Shown here one piece after another: positions 1-9,894 of a stretch of 64,000 bases of DNA. Source of the stretch: Gordonia rubripertincta (GTDB lineage Bacteria > Actinomycetota > Actinomycetes > Mycobacteriales > Mycobacteriaceae); NCBI RefSeq assembly GCF_038024875.1, contig NZ_CP136136.1, positions 3,906,001-3,970,000 of the forward strand, read 5' to 3'. The notes under the pieces are model-generated. The model saw nothing but the letters and a program-made list of their open reading frames with translations, did no database searches and was not told the origin of the DNA. Position 1 is the first letter of the stretch; each line of letters begins with the position of its first letter. A program made the translations under genes and the position numbers.

Positions 1-1
1 C

Positions 2-802
2 TTGACTGATACACCGGAGTCTCCCGCGCTGATCGAACGTCGCGGGCACGTCATGCTCATCACCATGAATCGTCCAGAGGCGCGTAACGCCGTCAATGCC
101 GAGATGTGCATTGTCGTCGGCGATGCCCTGGCCGAAGCAGACAAGGACCCTGACGTTCGCGCCGTGGTCCTCACCGGCGCCGGCGACAAGGCGTTCTGCG
201 CGGGAGCCGACCTCAAGGCCATCACCCGCGGCGAGGCGGTGATCCCACCCGGGCGCGAGCAGTGGGGCCTGGCGGGCTACGTCGGACATGCGATCAGCAA
301 GCCGACCATCGCAGCAGTCAACGGACCCGCGCTCGGCGGTGGCACTGAACTCGTGTTGGCCAGCGATCTCGCGGTCTCCGCCGACACTGCGATCTTCGGG
401 CTGCCGGAGGTGACACGGGGTCTGATCGCCGGTGCGGGCGGCGCATTTCGCCTCGCCGCGAAGCTACCTCAGGTCGTTGCGATGGAACTGCTGCTCACCG
501 GCGAACCGATCACCGCTGTGCAGGCGCTCGAGCTGCACCTGATAAATCGGGTGGTCCCTGCAGGTGACGTGCTCGCCACTGCGCTGGCGCTGGCTGAGAA
601 GATCGCGGCCAATGCACCACTCGCGGTAGCCGCTTCCAAACGAATCGCTCTCGCACAGAGCGAGTCCGGCGATCGACCGAACGAGACCATCGGCTGGGAC
701 ATGACCAGCGCCGCACTCCCGGCGATCGCCTACTCCGAAGATGCCAAGGAGGGACCCCGCGCCTTCGCCGAGAAGCGGCCACCCGTGTGGCAGGGCCGCT
801 GA
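2..802 (+). CDS. Enoyl-CoA hydratase/isomerase (crotonase) family protein
   Basis: The 266-residue protein has the full crotonase fold signature. The first oxyanion-hole region is FCAGADLKAI near residue 67 and the second is NGPALGGGTELVLASD near residues 105-120, followed by FGLPEVTRGL carrying the usual acidic catalytic position. It probably hydrates or isomerises an acyl-CoA thioester in the cytosol during beta-oxidation or ring-cleavage product catabolism. A TTG start lies at position 2, but the gene begins at the window edge, so the true start may lie upstream. A hairpin follows the stop and the next gene converges on it. The family is clear; the substrate is not. Confidence 0.9.
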   Translation: MTDTPESPALIERRGHVMLITMNRPEARNAVNAEMCIVVGDALAEADKDPDVRAVVLTGAGDKAFCAGADLKAITRGEAVIPPGREQWGLAGYVGHAISKPTIAAVNGPALGGGTELVLASDLAVSADTAIFGLPEVTRGLIAGAGGAFRLAAKLPQVVAMELLLTGEPITAVQALELHLINRVVPAGDVLATALALAEKIAANAPLAVAASKRIALAQSESGDRPNETIGWDMTSAALPAIAYSEDAKEGPRAFAEKRPPVWQGR

Positions 803-823
803 AACTGCGCGTCACCAACGGAG

Positions 824-860
824 ACGGACTGCCCCACAGCGATTGCTTCGGGCAGTCCGT
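824..860 (+). terminator. Hairpin terminator after the crotonase gene
   Basis: Perfect 11-bp inverted repeat (824-834 with 850-860; arm ACGGACTGCCC) and a 15-nt loop, 22 nt past the crotonase stop. There is no long U tract, as is usual in actinobacteria. Confidence 0.6.
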
Positions 861-1002
861 TCTGACGCCGGCCAGTTCAACCGCACGTCGAAATCAGTTC
901 TTCTCAACACTCGTGAGGAGCGACACCGGGTTCGGGATTGTCCGCACGATTGAGAACTTCGCCGACCACCCGATTCCCCGGTGGCGTACCAGACCAGCGG
1001 GT

Positions 1003-1863
1003 TCACCTCGACACCGCCAGCCCCATCCCGGTGATCCATTCCTCGACCGGCTGGTAGACAAGCGCTTCCAGCGGCGTGCCACCTCCCGCGGCCCCGGCCG
1101 CCAGCCATGTGCGCACCTCGTTGGCACCGACACCGGCCTGCGCGCGGGCATCATCGGTGAGCGAGACGAGTTCGGCACCGTCCCAGGTGGCCAACGCGTC
1201 CAGGAATGCCTTGTCCCACTGCGGCTTAATCTTCGTGCGTGCAGCTGCCGCGCCCTCAGTGATCACGCGGTGCCGCTCCTCGTCGCTGATGTCGTAGCCA
1301 TCGAGCTCCAGACTCGGCGGCGAGTGAGACAGCCCGCCGGTCCCGATCACCAACACGCGGGCGTCCAACGTGTCGAGAAAACGCCCGACGGCTTCCCCGA
1401 ATTCCAGTACGCGGGCGGCCGCCGGCAACGGTCCGGTCGCACAATTGATCGGCACTGGGATGACCGGGTAGCTTCCGAGGTCACCGGTGAGATCTCGTAG
1501 TGGTTGCGCGAAAGCGTGGTCGAGGGAGACGTCCCGGCAGACCGCGATATCGAACCTCGAGTCGAGTAGATGCACAGCGAGGTCCATGGCGACATCGGCC
1601 GGAACATTCAGTGTCCCTTCGTCATGGCCACCTTCGGGCAGGATGGTCGCGGACGTGGCCACGCCGAAGGTCGGGACCACGTGCCGAAAGGCACGGCGAT
1701 GGTCGCCACCGAAGAGGATGGTGAAATCCGGGTCGAACGAGGTGATCAGTGCCCGCGCATCAGCCAGGCCAGCCCGGAACTCCGATCCGAATACATGCTC
1801 GGTGTCTCGCTCCATCCCCGGGCTGTGGCTCGCGCACACGACCAGTCGATTGCGTTCCGTCAT
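1003..1863 (-). CDS. MhpB-like class III extradiol ring-cleavage dioxygenase
   Basis: The 286-residue protein resembles 2,3-dihydroxyphenylpropionate/2,3-dihydroxycinnamate 1,2-dioxygenase (MhpB/LigB family), an Fe(II) enzyme that opens catechol rings. Visible family motifs are CASHSPG near the N-terminus, LDHAFAQPL (the MhpB catalytic His context) and GGLSHSPP (the second catalytic His context), with the C-terminal PVEEWITG segment. ATG at 1863 is preferred over upstream in-frame codons because AGGAG sits just ahead of it and family similarity begins at MTERNRL. It diverges from the ferredoxin/FNR gene. Its promoter region carries an 18-bp motif repeated upstream of the liv transporter, suggesting co-regulation with uptake of an aromatic acid. 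The exact substrate is inferred. Confidence 0.85.
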   Translation of the reverse strand: MTERNRLVVCASHSPGMERDTEHVFGSEFRAGLADARALITSFDPDFTILFGGDHRRAFRHVVPTFGVATSATILPEGGHDEGTLNVPADVAMDLAVHLLDSRFDIAVCRDVSLDHAFAQPLRDLTGDLGSYPVIPVPINCATGPLPAAARVLEFGEAVGRFLDTLDARVLVIGTGGLSHSPPSLELDGYDISDEERHRVITEGAAAARTKIKPQWDKAFLDALATWDGAELVSLTDDARAQAGVGANEVRTWLAAGAAGGGTPLEALVYQPVEEWITGMGLAVSR

Positions 1864-1916
1864 GACTCTCCTCGTCGGTACGTTCGGTCGCCGCTGGAAT
1901 GGCACCTGAACCATTA

Positions 1917-1934
1917 GTGACACTGACGTTAGAT
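1917..1934. promoter_or_regulatory. Shared operator-like motif, copy 1
   Basis: GTGACACTGACGTTAGAT lies 54 nt upstream of the extradiol dioxygenase start, between that gene and the divergent ferredoxin/FNR gene. It matches 17 of 18 bases of the motif at 9895-9912 upstream of the liv permease operon. The core TGACA-N4-YGTTA is an imperfect inverted repeat, as expected for a TetR or GntR type regulator. No regulator gene for it was found in the window. Confidence 0.55.
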
Positions 1935-2103
1935 CAAATGTTCACTCCAGTCGAGCGCCACTTCGACGGGCCGTTGATCACGCCGTACGCTCGCAGCCGG
2001 CATAACGGCAGAAAGACGTATGGAAGGGTTCTTCTGCTACTTGACAGATCGTACCCTTGTCCCCCAAAGTAGACGTAACTGTCAGATATTGGAGGACATC
2101 GCC

Positions 2104-3783
2104 GTGGCCTTTGTGATTTTGCAAGCGTGTTGCAACGACGCCTCATGCGTTGATGTATGCCCGGTCAACTGCATCCATCCGACGCCCGACGAGCCGGACT
2201 TCATGCGGACAGAGATGCTCCATATCGACCCGCAGACCTGCATCGACTGTGGCGCCTGTGTCGAGGCCTGCCCCGTGGAGGCGATCAAGGCCGAAGACGA
2301 GTTGGACGATCCCGAGCTCCCGTTCATCGAACTCAATGCCGAGTACTTCGACCTGCATCCGGTGCAGAGCGGTGAACTCGACGTGCCGAAACCGCTGTGG
2401 CGGAAGGCGGATTTCTCGCAGCTGAGGGTCGCCATCGTCGGGTCAGGACCTGCGGCATTCTATGCCGCGTCCGAGCTGATCGCACTCAAAGGCGTCCAGG
2501 TTGACATGTTTGAGCGCTTGCTGACACCGTATGGGCTCGTCCGCTCCGGAGTCGCTCCCGATCACCCGGGCACGAAGGCGGTGACCGACATCTTCCGGAC
2601 CCTCGAGCGTCGCAAGAATTTCAGGTTGCACCTTGGGGTCGAGGTCGGTGTCGACCTGACGCATGAAGAATTGCTGGCACACAACCACGCTGTCATCTAC
2701 GCAGTGGGGGCGTCGTCGGATCGTCGCCTCGGCATCGCCGGCGAGGACCTGCCGGGTAGCCACACCGCCACGGAATTCGTCGGCTGGTACAACGGCCACC
2801 CCGACTACGCAGATCGAACCTACGATCTTAGCGGTGAACGAGCCGTCATCGTCGGCAACGGCAACGTCGCTCTCGACGTCGCTCGCATCCTGCTCTCCGA
2901 CCCGGACGACCTCGACCGCACCGACATCGCCGACCACGCATTGGAAGTGCTGCGTGCGAGCAACATTCGCGAGGTGGTTGTGCTCGGCCGACGGGGTGTC
3001 GCACAAGCCGGATACACCAATCCCGAAATGATGGCCCTGCGCCATCTCCCCGGGGTCGACCTCGTGATCGATCCCGACGAGGTGCGCATCGATTCTGTGA
3101 CGCAAGAGATTCTCGACGACCCCGAAACCGAGTCATCGGTCAAGGCCAAGGTCGTTTTGGCCCGCAAGGTTGCCGAGGAGGGCGGGGCCGGCTCATCGAA
3201 GCGGCTCGTCCTGAGATACCTCGTCTCCCCCACCGAGATCTCGGGCGAGGGTCACATCGAGTCCGTCAGCGTCATGCGCAACAACCTCGAACGCAACGAG
3301 TCAGGAGCCGTCGTCGCGGTCGGAACGGATACCACCGAGGTCATCGACACGTCGCTCGTACTCCGGGCGGTCGGCTATCGTGGCGTGCCGGTACCAGGGG
3401 TGCCGTTCGACGACGCCCGTGGCGTCATCTCGAACGTCGATGGTCGGGTTGTCACACTGGACGGCGACGAACCAGTCCGGGGTGTCTACGCCACCGGATG
3501 GGTCAAGCGGGGGCCCTCAGGGGTCATCGGGACGAACAAGAAGTGCGCCGCCGATACCGTCGACCTGTTGCTGCAGGACTACGTCGCGGGCGCACTCGCC
3601 GCTCCCGCAGACGACTCGGAATCATTCGCGGACTTGGTGTCCCAGCGAGCGCCGCACGTCGTCGACTTCGCCGGCTGGTCCCTGATCGACAAGGCCGAGC
3701 GAGCCGCGGGTAAGCCGCGGAGGCGACCACGAGTGAAGTTCGTCGACGCCGACTCGATGATGGAAGTCGTGCGCGGGGACTGA
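2104..3783 (+). CDS. Ferredoxin fused to ferredoxin-NADP+ reductase (FprB-like)
   Basis: About 559 residues. The N-terminal bacterial ferredoxin domain has two cysteine clusters (CCNDASCVDVCPVNC and CIDCGACVEACPVEA, roughly residues 8-65). An adrenodoxin-reductase-like FAD/NADPH module follows, with FAD motif GSGPAAFYAA and NADP motif GNGNVALDVAR, then the C-terminal GWVKRGPSGVIGTNK region. The architecture and length match mycobacterial FprB. It should pass NADPH electrons to P450s or Fe-S oxygenases. GTG at 2104 is chosen because GGAGG lies 7-8 nt upstream and the ferredoxin domain starts there; ATG at 2020 would add an unrelated leader. It diverges from the dioxygenase, and no partner oxygenase is adjacent. 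Confidence 0.9.
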   Translation: MAFVILQACCNDASCVDVCPVNCIHPTPDEPDFMRTEMLHIDPQTCIDCGACVEACPVEAIKAEDELDDPELPFIELNAEYFDLHPVQSGELDVPKPLWRKADFSQLRVAIVGSGPAAFYAASELIALKGVQVDMFERLLTPYGLVRSGVAPDHPGTKAVTDIFRTLERRKNFRLHLGVEVGVDLTHEELLAHNHAVIYAVGASSDRRLGIAGEDLPGSHTATEFVGWYNGHPDYADRTYDLSGERAVIVGNGNVALDVARILLSDPDDLDRTDIADHALEVLRASNIREVVVLGRRGVAQAGYTNPEMMALRHLPGVDLVIDPDEVRIDSVTQEILDDPETESSVKAKVVLARKVAEEGGAGSSKRLVLRYLVSPTEISGEGHIESVSVMRNNLERNESGAVVAVGTDTTEVIDTSLVLRAVGYRGVPVPGVPFDDARGVISNVDGRVVTLDGDEPVRGVYATGWVKRGPSGVIGTNKKCAADTVDLLLQDYVAGALAAPADDSESFADLVSQRAPHVVDFAGWSLIDKAERAAGKPRRRPRVKFVDADSMMEVVRGD

Positions 3784-4057
3784 CACGTCCTCAACCCACG
3801 ATACGAGGACCCCACCTATCAGACGACGGTCATTTCCGCGGTGGAAGGACCGGCGGCGAAGGGCCGGTGGTGCTCGACCACTGCCACCCTAGGTGGACGA
3901 TCAGCGTGTTGTCTTCTGCCGCAACCCATCGACAGTCACCGGAGCGGAAGCCCTTCGGCGCCACCACCAGGTCTCCTCGGGAGGCCTCCGCCCATCGCGA
4001 CACCATCTCGGGCGACAGCGACCGAGCCTATGCGCACTTTCTGACATCTCTGGGTAT

Positions 4058-4077
4058 CTTCTGTCCACTTCTGTCCA
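4058..4077 (+). repeat. Tandem 10-bp direct repeat
   Basis: CTTCTGTCCA occurs twice head to tail, about 290 nt upstream of the solute-binding lipoprotein gene. It could be an activator site or chance; nothing in the sequence decides. Confidence 0.4.
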
Positions 4078-4213
4078 CCCACACAGGCCTGACGCGCGCA
4101 GCGTCTTCGGGTCCATCAACCATCCCCGAATCACGGAACCACCAGCGTACACAGCACGTCTCTGTGCCGCCAGGACATAACAGTTGGGTAACATTCCGAG
4201 AAAACGATAGGAG

Positions 4214-4225
4214 TGACGGCCGTCA
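4214..4225. promoter_or_regulatory. 12-bp palindrome upstream of the solute-binding gene
   Basis: TGACGGCCGTCA is a perfect palindrome about 145 nt ahead of the ATG, a candidate regulator site. It is not related to the 18-bp motif shared by the dioxygenase and liv operons. Confidence 0.35.
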
Positions 4226-4369
4226 TAGTCAACGATTCGAGTGTCCGTATCTGACACCGCGTCTCCCAGTGGATCCGATCTTCGCACCAACTCGAACGAT
4301 TGGATACGAGACTCGATCCAACATCCATGTGCGGGCGCAATTTCGACGTCCCGATCTCAGGAGCACAGC

Positions 4370-5638
4370 ATGAACAAGACAAGGACCGGCCGGCGGTTGT
4401 TGGCAACAACGTTGCTCTCTGCCGCCCTCACCGCAGGGATGGTCGCCTGTAGCAGTTCCGATGACGGCGGCGACTCGGCAGCCGAACCCTCGGTCAACGA
4501 ATCCGTTCTGGGCACGCCCAATAAGGCAACCGGCACTCCCGTGACAATCGGGTTCGTCAGCGAAGGCAAGTCGCCGACGATCGACACGAGCGACGAGATC
4601 CGTGGCGCCCAAGCCGCGGCCGCCTACGCCAACGAATACCTCGGTGGCATCGGCGGACATCCGATCCAGTTCAAGCCGTGTGAGGCACTCGCGCAGCCTG
4701 CCGTGGCAACCGATTGTGCGAACCAGATGGTCCAGGCCGGCGCCGCAGCGGTGGTCGGACCGACCCCGGGCGAACTCGACAACCTCGTCGACGTCCTGTC
4801 GCCCGCCGGTGTCCCGCTCGTCGTCCACAGCGGCACCACGCCGAAGGGCCTCAACACCCCCGGGGTCTTCTCCCTGTCGAACGGCACCGCGTACTTCGCG
4901 ATCACGGCCACCTCAGCCAAAGACGAGGGGCTCAAGGACACTCTCGCCGTGTCCATCGGCGTGCCGGGCGCGGAGGGACCCACCCGTGCGGTAGGCGGTA
5001 TGGTTTGGGGTAATGCAGGTGTCGGGTACGATGTCGTCGGCATTCCGCCGGGCACCGCGGACATGACCCCACAGATCAGTGCCGCGGGAGCCGACGCGGA
5101 CAACTTCTTTGTCCTCGGCAATGACAGCTTCTGCACCAGCGCCTTCAAAGCAATCAAGACCACCAAGCCCAATACCCCGATCTTCGCCATCGATCGGTGC
5201 ATCAGTATCGGTGGCGGCAGCTCGATCCCGAACGGTTACAAGGACATCAATGTCACGGCCGCACTCAACCTCAGCCCCGACGCGGCCGATTCTCAACTGT
5301 ACTCGGCGATTCTGGCCAAGTACGGCGACGGCGCAAAGTTCGGCCAGCTCTCGTCTGCCGGATACGCCCCGATGCTCGGCATGATCAAGGCACTCAACGC
5401 CGCCAAGGTCACCGACCCCACGAAGGAAACGGTCATGGAGGGTTTGAAGACCGCGCCTCCGACGGAGTACCCGCTGACCGACGGAATCATATTCCAGTGC
5501 AACGGCAAGCAGATCCCGATCTCACCGAATATCTGCAGCGCAGACGGCATCCTTGCCAAGGCGAACGAGAACGGCGAACTCACCAACTACAAGAAGGTGA
5601 CCATCGACCCATCGCTCTACGCCAAACCCACCTCCTGA
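4370..5638 (+). CDS. Liv-type ABC transporter substrate-binding lipoprotein
   Basis: The 422-residue protein has a lipoprotein signal (basic MNKTRTGRR, hydrophobic stretch, lipobox GMVAC), so it is anchored outside the cytoplasmic membrane. It then has a periplasmic-binding type I fold (VTIGFVSEGKSP, AAYANEYLGGIGGHPI, GAAAVVGPTPGE) typical of branched-chain amino acid, amide or aromatic-acid receptors. ATG at 4370 has AGGAG upstream and begins the signal peptide. It almost certainly delivers substrate to the LivHMG/LivF complex encoded on the other strand from 6342 to 9859. Given the nearby ring-cleavage and crotonase genes, an aromatic or carboxylic acid ligand is more likely than an amino acid, but this is inference. 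Confidence 0.88.
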   Translation: MNKTRTGRRLLATTLLSAALTAGMVACSSSDDGGDSAAEPSVNESVLGTPNKATGTPVTIGFVSEGKSPTIDTSDEIRGAQAAAAYANEYLGGIGGHPIQFKPCEALAQPAVATDCANQMVQAGAAAVVGPTPGELDNLVDVLSPAGVPLVVHSGTTPKGLNTPGVFSLSNGTAYFAITATSAKDEGLKDTLAVSIGVPGAEGPTRAVGGMVWGNAGVGYDVVGIPPGTADMTPQISAAGADADNFFVLGNDSFCTSAFKAIKTTKPNTPIFAIDRCISIGGGSSIPNGYKDINVTAALNLSPDAADSQLYSAILAKYGDGAKFGQLSSAGYAPMLGMIKALNAAKVTDPTKETVMEGLKTAPPTEYPLTDGIIFQCNGKQIPISPNICSADGILAKANENGELTNYKKVTIDPSLYAKPTS

Positions 5639-5657
5639 TCAACCGCTCGAACTGATC

Positions 5658-5688
5658 TGGCCGCCAGCCCTTTTCGGAATGGCGGCCA
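5658..5688 (+). terminator. Hairpin after the solute-binding gene
   Basis: Perfect 9-bp stem (TGGCCGCCA with TGGCGGCCA) and a 13-nt loop, starting 20 nt past the stop codon. Confidence 0.6.
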
Positions 5689-6268
5689 AATCTATTTGGG
5701 ACGGAACCAGCCTCGGAGCGAGTGCCACGTTCCGCTCTGGAAGTCGGTCCGCATGTCGTTGTCGGGGTCGGTCGTCGCGCAAGTCCGATGGCCACTCCAG
5801 AATCGATCACTGTGCGCCCCGATCGCCGTTTGACTGCTGGTTGCGTGACCGCTTCGTACGGCACGATGACCGTCTTCCACGGCGCGCCGGGCAGAATGTG
5901 GAAGATCCCGCGACGCTGCGCCTGCGCAGTCGCCTTTCAGGCAAGTGGAGCAGACTCAGGACGCTTCCACGGGCACCCTGCGTGGTCGCCCGCGTCAGAT
6001 CGAGAGCCGTCGTACGTACCGTGGGATCCAACGGAGGATCGCGCGCACGTTTGACTCCCGAGCTTGGTTCTCTCGAAACCGCTTCGACTTGGTGAGTGTC
6101 GCCTTGGACCCTCCGTCCGAGATCGTTTTGACGCTGCGGCGGCCCGAGAGCTCCCGTCCGGAGATGCACTCGACCCGCTCGACTCATCGGCTTCCAGGAG
6201 TGAAATCCAAGTAGATTTCGATTGGGTGTGAACAGTCTCAGACAACAGGTCTTCCTTGCATGAATGAG
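5689..6268. other. 580-bp region without a recognisable gene
   Basis: Between two terminators, I see no coding sequence with family resemblance on either strand; the open frames present are arginine- and serine-rich and look like shadows. It may be a degraded remnant. Confidence 0.4.
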
Positions 6269-6314
6269 ACATAGAGCCGGCCACCCCCGCGCGCGGGGGT
6301 GGCCGGCTCTATGT
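6269..6314 (-). terminator. 46-bp perfect palindrome, liv operon terminator
   Basis: The two 22-nt arms are exact reverse complements around a central GC, giving an uninterrupted 46-bp inverted repeat (it begins ACATAGAGCCGGCC). It lies 28 nt beyond the LivF stop and can act in either direction. Confidence 0.75.
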
Positions 6315-6341
6315 CGGTGAACGGGCTCTGCCGATGAACTG

Positions 6342-7103
6342 TCAGACGGCTTCGCCCAGGTAAGCCTGTTCGAGCAACACTGGGTCCTTTGCGAGGTCGT
6401 CGGCCGGCCCGCTTAGTCGCACACCGCCGTGCACGAGGACGAGCGCCTCGTCGGCGACCTCCAGAGCCAACTGCACGTGCTGTTCCACCAGCACCACAAC
6501 GGCTTTGGTCTCATCCGCGATCCGACGCACGATTGGCAACAGCTCCTCGACGATGACCGGGGCCAATCCCATGCTCATCTCATCGATGAGAAGGGCGCGG
6601 GGATTCTGGGTCAGCGCTCGCGCCACGGCGAGCATCTGTTGCTCTCCACCCGACAGCGCCCCGGCATTGACTTTGATGCGCTTGGCAAGGGCTGGGAACA
6701 TCTCCGTGGCCGCATCAACATCGAGCCCTCCGGACCTCTTAGCGATCGTCAGATTCTCACGGACCGTCAGCGATGTGAACAACGCCCGATCATCCGGAAC
6801 CAGCACCAGTCCATGACGGTTGGCTTCCGCAGGACGACCGCTGCGCAATTGTCTGCCCTCGACGACGACGTCGCCTCCTTTGCGGGGCAGCAACCCGGCC
6901 AAGGTGTTCATCAGAGTGGACTTCCCCGCGCCGTTGGGCCCCAGGATCGCCAGGACATTGCCGGCATGGAGCGAGAAGCTCACGTCTCGAACCACTTTGA
7001 CCGAACCGTAGCCGGCCGACACCTCTCGGCATTCGAGGATCGGGCTTCCGGTATGCACATACTCTTCCGGTTTGCCCTTTCCGGCAAGCAGCACGTCAGC
7101 CAT
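6342..7103 (-). CDS. livF: ABC transporter ATP-binding protein LivF
   Basis: The 253-residue ATPase has a complete nucleotide-binding site: Walker A GPNGAGKST, the LivF-type GLVLVPDDRALFTSLTV segment, ABC signature LSGGEQQ, Walker B ALLIDEMSMGLAP and switch His in VLVEQH. It is the second ATPase of a Liv-type importer and works on the cytoplasmic side with the LivG domain of the fused upstream protein. Its ATG overlaps the LivG stop by 8 nt, implying translational coupling. The transporter's solute-binding partner is probably the lipoprotein at 4370-5638. Confidence 0.92.
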   Translation of the reverse strand: MADVLLAGKGKPEEYVHTGSPILECREVSAGYGSVKVVRDVSFSLHAGNVLAILGPNGAGKSTLMNTLAGLLPRKGGDVVVEGRQLRSGRPAEANRHGLVLVPDDRALFTSLTVRENLTIAKRSGGLDVDAATEMFPALAKRIKVNAGALSGGEQQMLAVARALTQNPRALLIDEMSMGLAPVIVEELLPIVRRIADETKAVVVLVEQHVQLALEVADEALVLVHGGVRLSGPADDLAKDPVLLEQAYLGEAV

Positions 7104-9859
7104 GAACCTGAGCCTCTCTTCCTAAATATGCTTCCGCAACTGTTCGATTTGACCGGATCTCCGCCGGGGACCCGGACGCTATGAGCTCACCGAAGTTCAG
7201 CACGTGAACGTCGTCGCAGATACTCAGGACCAGATCCATGTCGTGATCGACCATCAGAATCGTCACCCCACTCTCACAGATTCTTCGCAGTCGTTCTCCG
7301 AGCCAACGGCTCTCAGTGCTGTCGAGGCCACCTGCCGGCTCGTCCAGCAGCAACAGATTGGGGTGAGCCGGCCAGAGCCCGTGCGATCGATACCAGCTGA
7401 CGCTGTCCTTGTGACAGTTCGCCGGCTGGGCGCTCACTGATCTCAGTGATACCCAGGAGTTCGAATACCTCCGTGAGGTGGCCGGTATCGGTGTGTTCGG
7501 TGTTGACGTCGGGACGATGCACTGCGGCCGTTCGGCCCACCTTGACGTTCTCTGTCACGCTGAGATCGTCGTACAGCTCGATCGCCTGAAAGGTACGGCC
7601 GAGGCCCGCACGAATCCGATTGTGCGGGGCGAGTCCGCCCATGGACGACCCCGACAGTGTGACGTCGCCGGTGTAGTCCGCAAATCCGGTGATGGCATCC
7701 ATGAGTGTAGTCTTTCCGGCACCGTTCGGCCCGATAAGCCCCACCAGCGCACCCTTCGGAACATCTACCGATACGTCCGACAGCGCAACCGCACCACCAT
7801 ATTTCACCGACACATCGGTGAGGATCAGCTCGGACTGCCCCGTCCGGTCGAGAACCCGCGGCTGGGCCGGAAGCTCCTCGGTGGGAATGGCATCCGTGGC
7901 GTGCGCATCCGGAGAGGCCTTGGCCTTGTCCCGCAGCGCTGCGGCCCGGCGGTTCGCCAACACACTGTGTGCCGGGCCCACGATGCCCTCGGGGTTGAGG
8001 ATCACAGTGAAGATCAGCAGGATGCTGGAGACCACGACATACCAACCACTCACCGACCACAGTTCGTCGACGAAGATGAATATCAGCCCGTTCGCGGCGG
8101 AGACCCCCGCCAGGATGCCGCCGGCAACCGAGGTGATACCGGCCAGGTAGACCGTGGCGAAGAGCGCAACGCCGGCCATCGCCGAGTACGAGTCGAATGT
8201 CACGGTCTGCTGTTGGTAGGCCAGCAATGAGCCGCCGATGCCGGCAATGAACGCACCAATCGCGAAAGCCAAAATCTTGACCCGGACGACACTCACACCG
8301 GCTGCGGCAGCGGATCTCTCGTTTGCCCGGACTGCTAGCATCTCGGTCCCGAGTCGACTGCGCCGTAGCAGCGCGACCGAGACAGCGACCGCAACCAACA
8401 CCAGTAGCACCAGCACACCGAACGTCACCCGCGGATACGCCAGGCCCTGACCAATGCTCAGGTCCCATCCGAACAGGCTGGGTTTCGGCGCCTCGACGCC
8501 ACTGGTGCCGACGATGTCGCCGTTGCGGAACCAGATCGCTTCGACCGCAAACGCCATTGCCAGCGTCACCACCGCGACTGTGAGACCTCGAATCCTCAGG
8601 GCCGGAAGTCCAATCACAACGCCGAGCGATGCCGCGCAGATCGCAGCCACAAGCGGAGCGATCGGGAACGGAAGATGGAAGGTGTTGGCGATGGGTCCGA
8701 GCAGGAAGCCCGCGGCTCCGGCGATCGTCAACTGGGCCAACGATACCTGACCGGCGTACCCGGTGACCACGACGGAAGACAACGCGATGATGGCCATGAT
8801 GAAGCTGACGATCAGCCCCGTGCGCATGCGGTCTTCAAGCAGGACCAGAGCCACGATGCCGACGATCGTCATCACCACAGCGGTAGGAGCGACGTGAAGT
8901 GGCCGGGGGGCGCGTCCCAGGGTTTGCAGGATGATCTCGCCACGTGCAGGCAACGGCTTGGCACGGATAAGCAGCACCGCCAGGATCAAGACCAATGGCA
9001 CCAGTTCGGGCAAACCGGCGGACGGCAAGAAGTCGTATTGGGATGCCAGGTACTGCGCCTCGGACTGCAGCATGCCCACGGCGAGACCGGCGAACACTGC
9101 GACCACGACGAGGTCGAAGCGTGCCAAGATCGCGGCGGCCAGCGCCGGCACGATGAACAGGGTGTAGGCGACCGGTACCAGCGGGACGATCGGCGCAATC
9201 AGGATTCCCGCCAGACCCGCGACCGCAGAACTGAGCATCCAGTTGTATGCAGCGATGCGGTCGGGCGAGATCCCGCTGACATACGCGCCGCGTTCGGTCT
9301 CCGCAGATGCCCGGGTCGCTAGCCCGAACTTGGTGTAGCGGAAGACCAGTGCAAGCAGCACGGACAGCACCACGATGGTCAGCGCGAAGTAGAAGCGGTC
9401 GGCCGACAACTGCAGGTCACCGGCCTGCCAGACGTCCGTCGGGAAGATGGGGCTCACCTCGACCGGGTCCGTACCGAGTTTCTGGGCCACCAGGCCGGCG
9501 ATCAGCAGCGAGATGCCGAGTGCGGCCACTGCTCGCGCCACCAGAGGTGATGTACGCAATGGCCTGAAGACCAGCAGATACAAAACCAGTCCAAGCAGCG
9601 CGGCGATGATGAGCGACAGGGCCATCGCAGGCCACATTCCCATCGATTTGCCCAGATCGATCGAGTCCACGCCCGGTATCAGTACGAGGAGTTGCCCCTG
9701 CCGAAGAAAGGCGTATGTGTACGCGGTGTACAGCGCGATCGCTCCAGTCGCGAAGTTCACGACCCCGGAGCTGCGATACGTCAGGACGATTGCAAGGGCC
9801 AAGGCACCGAAAACTGCGCCGTTTCCTAGTCCGAGAAGCAAAAACACCAGATGCTGCAT
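7096..9859 (-). pseudogene. LivH-LivM-LivG fusion (permease-permease-ATPase), frameshifted in LivG
   Basis: One reading frame encodes a LivH permease (about residues 1-290, hydrophobic, starting MQHLVFLLLGLGN), a LivM permease (about 310-620, with TGYAGQVSLAQ) and a LivG ATPase (Walker A GPNGAGKTT, signature ELSQGQRQ). After VSIARALAGSP the frame is lost. The continuation NLLLLDEPAGGLDS, with switch His in VDHDMD, lies in another frame. Removing one base from the four-G run at 7360-7363 joins them into an approximately 920-residue protein. Permease/ATPase fusions of this type are known in actinobacteria. The context (TTGGGGTG) matches five other frameshifts in this window, so an artefact is quite possible. 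The start at 9859 fits the first membrane segment and has GAGG upstream. Confidence 0.85.
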
Positions 9860-9894
9860 TGTGACGACATTCCTCACCGGAGTCCACTTGAAAG

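Larger units (their letters stand above)
3784..4369. other. 586-bp intergenic region with short repeats
   Basis: No convincing gene is seen: overlapping open frames on both strands have no recognisable family and unlikely composition. It holds a tandem 10-bp repeat (4058-4077) and a 12-bp palindrome (4214-4225), and presumably the promoter of the binding-protein gene that follows. Confidence 0.5.

Noticed and set aside
3867..4373. Open frames between the ferredoxin/FNR and solute-binding genes
   Set aside because: No ribosome site or similarity; overlapping frames on both strands.
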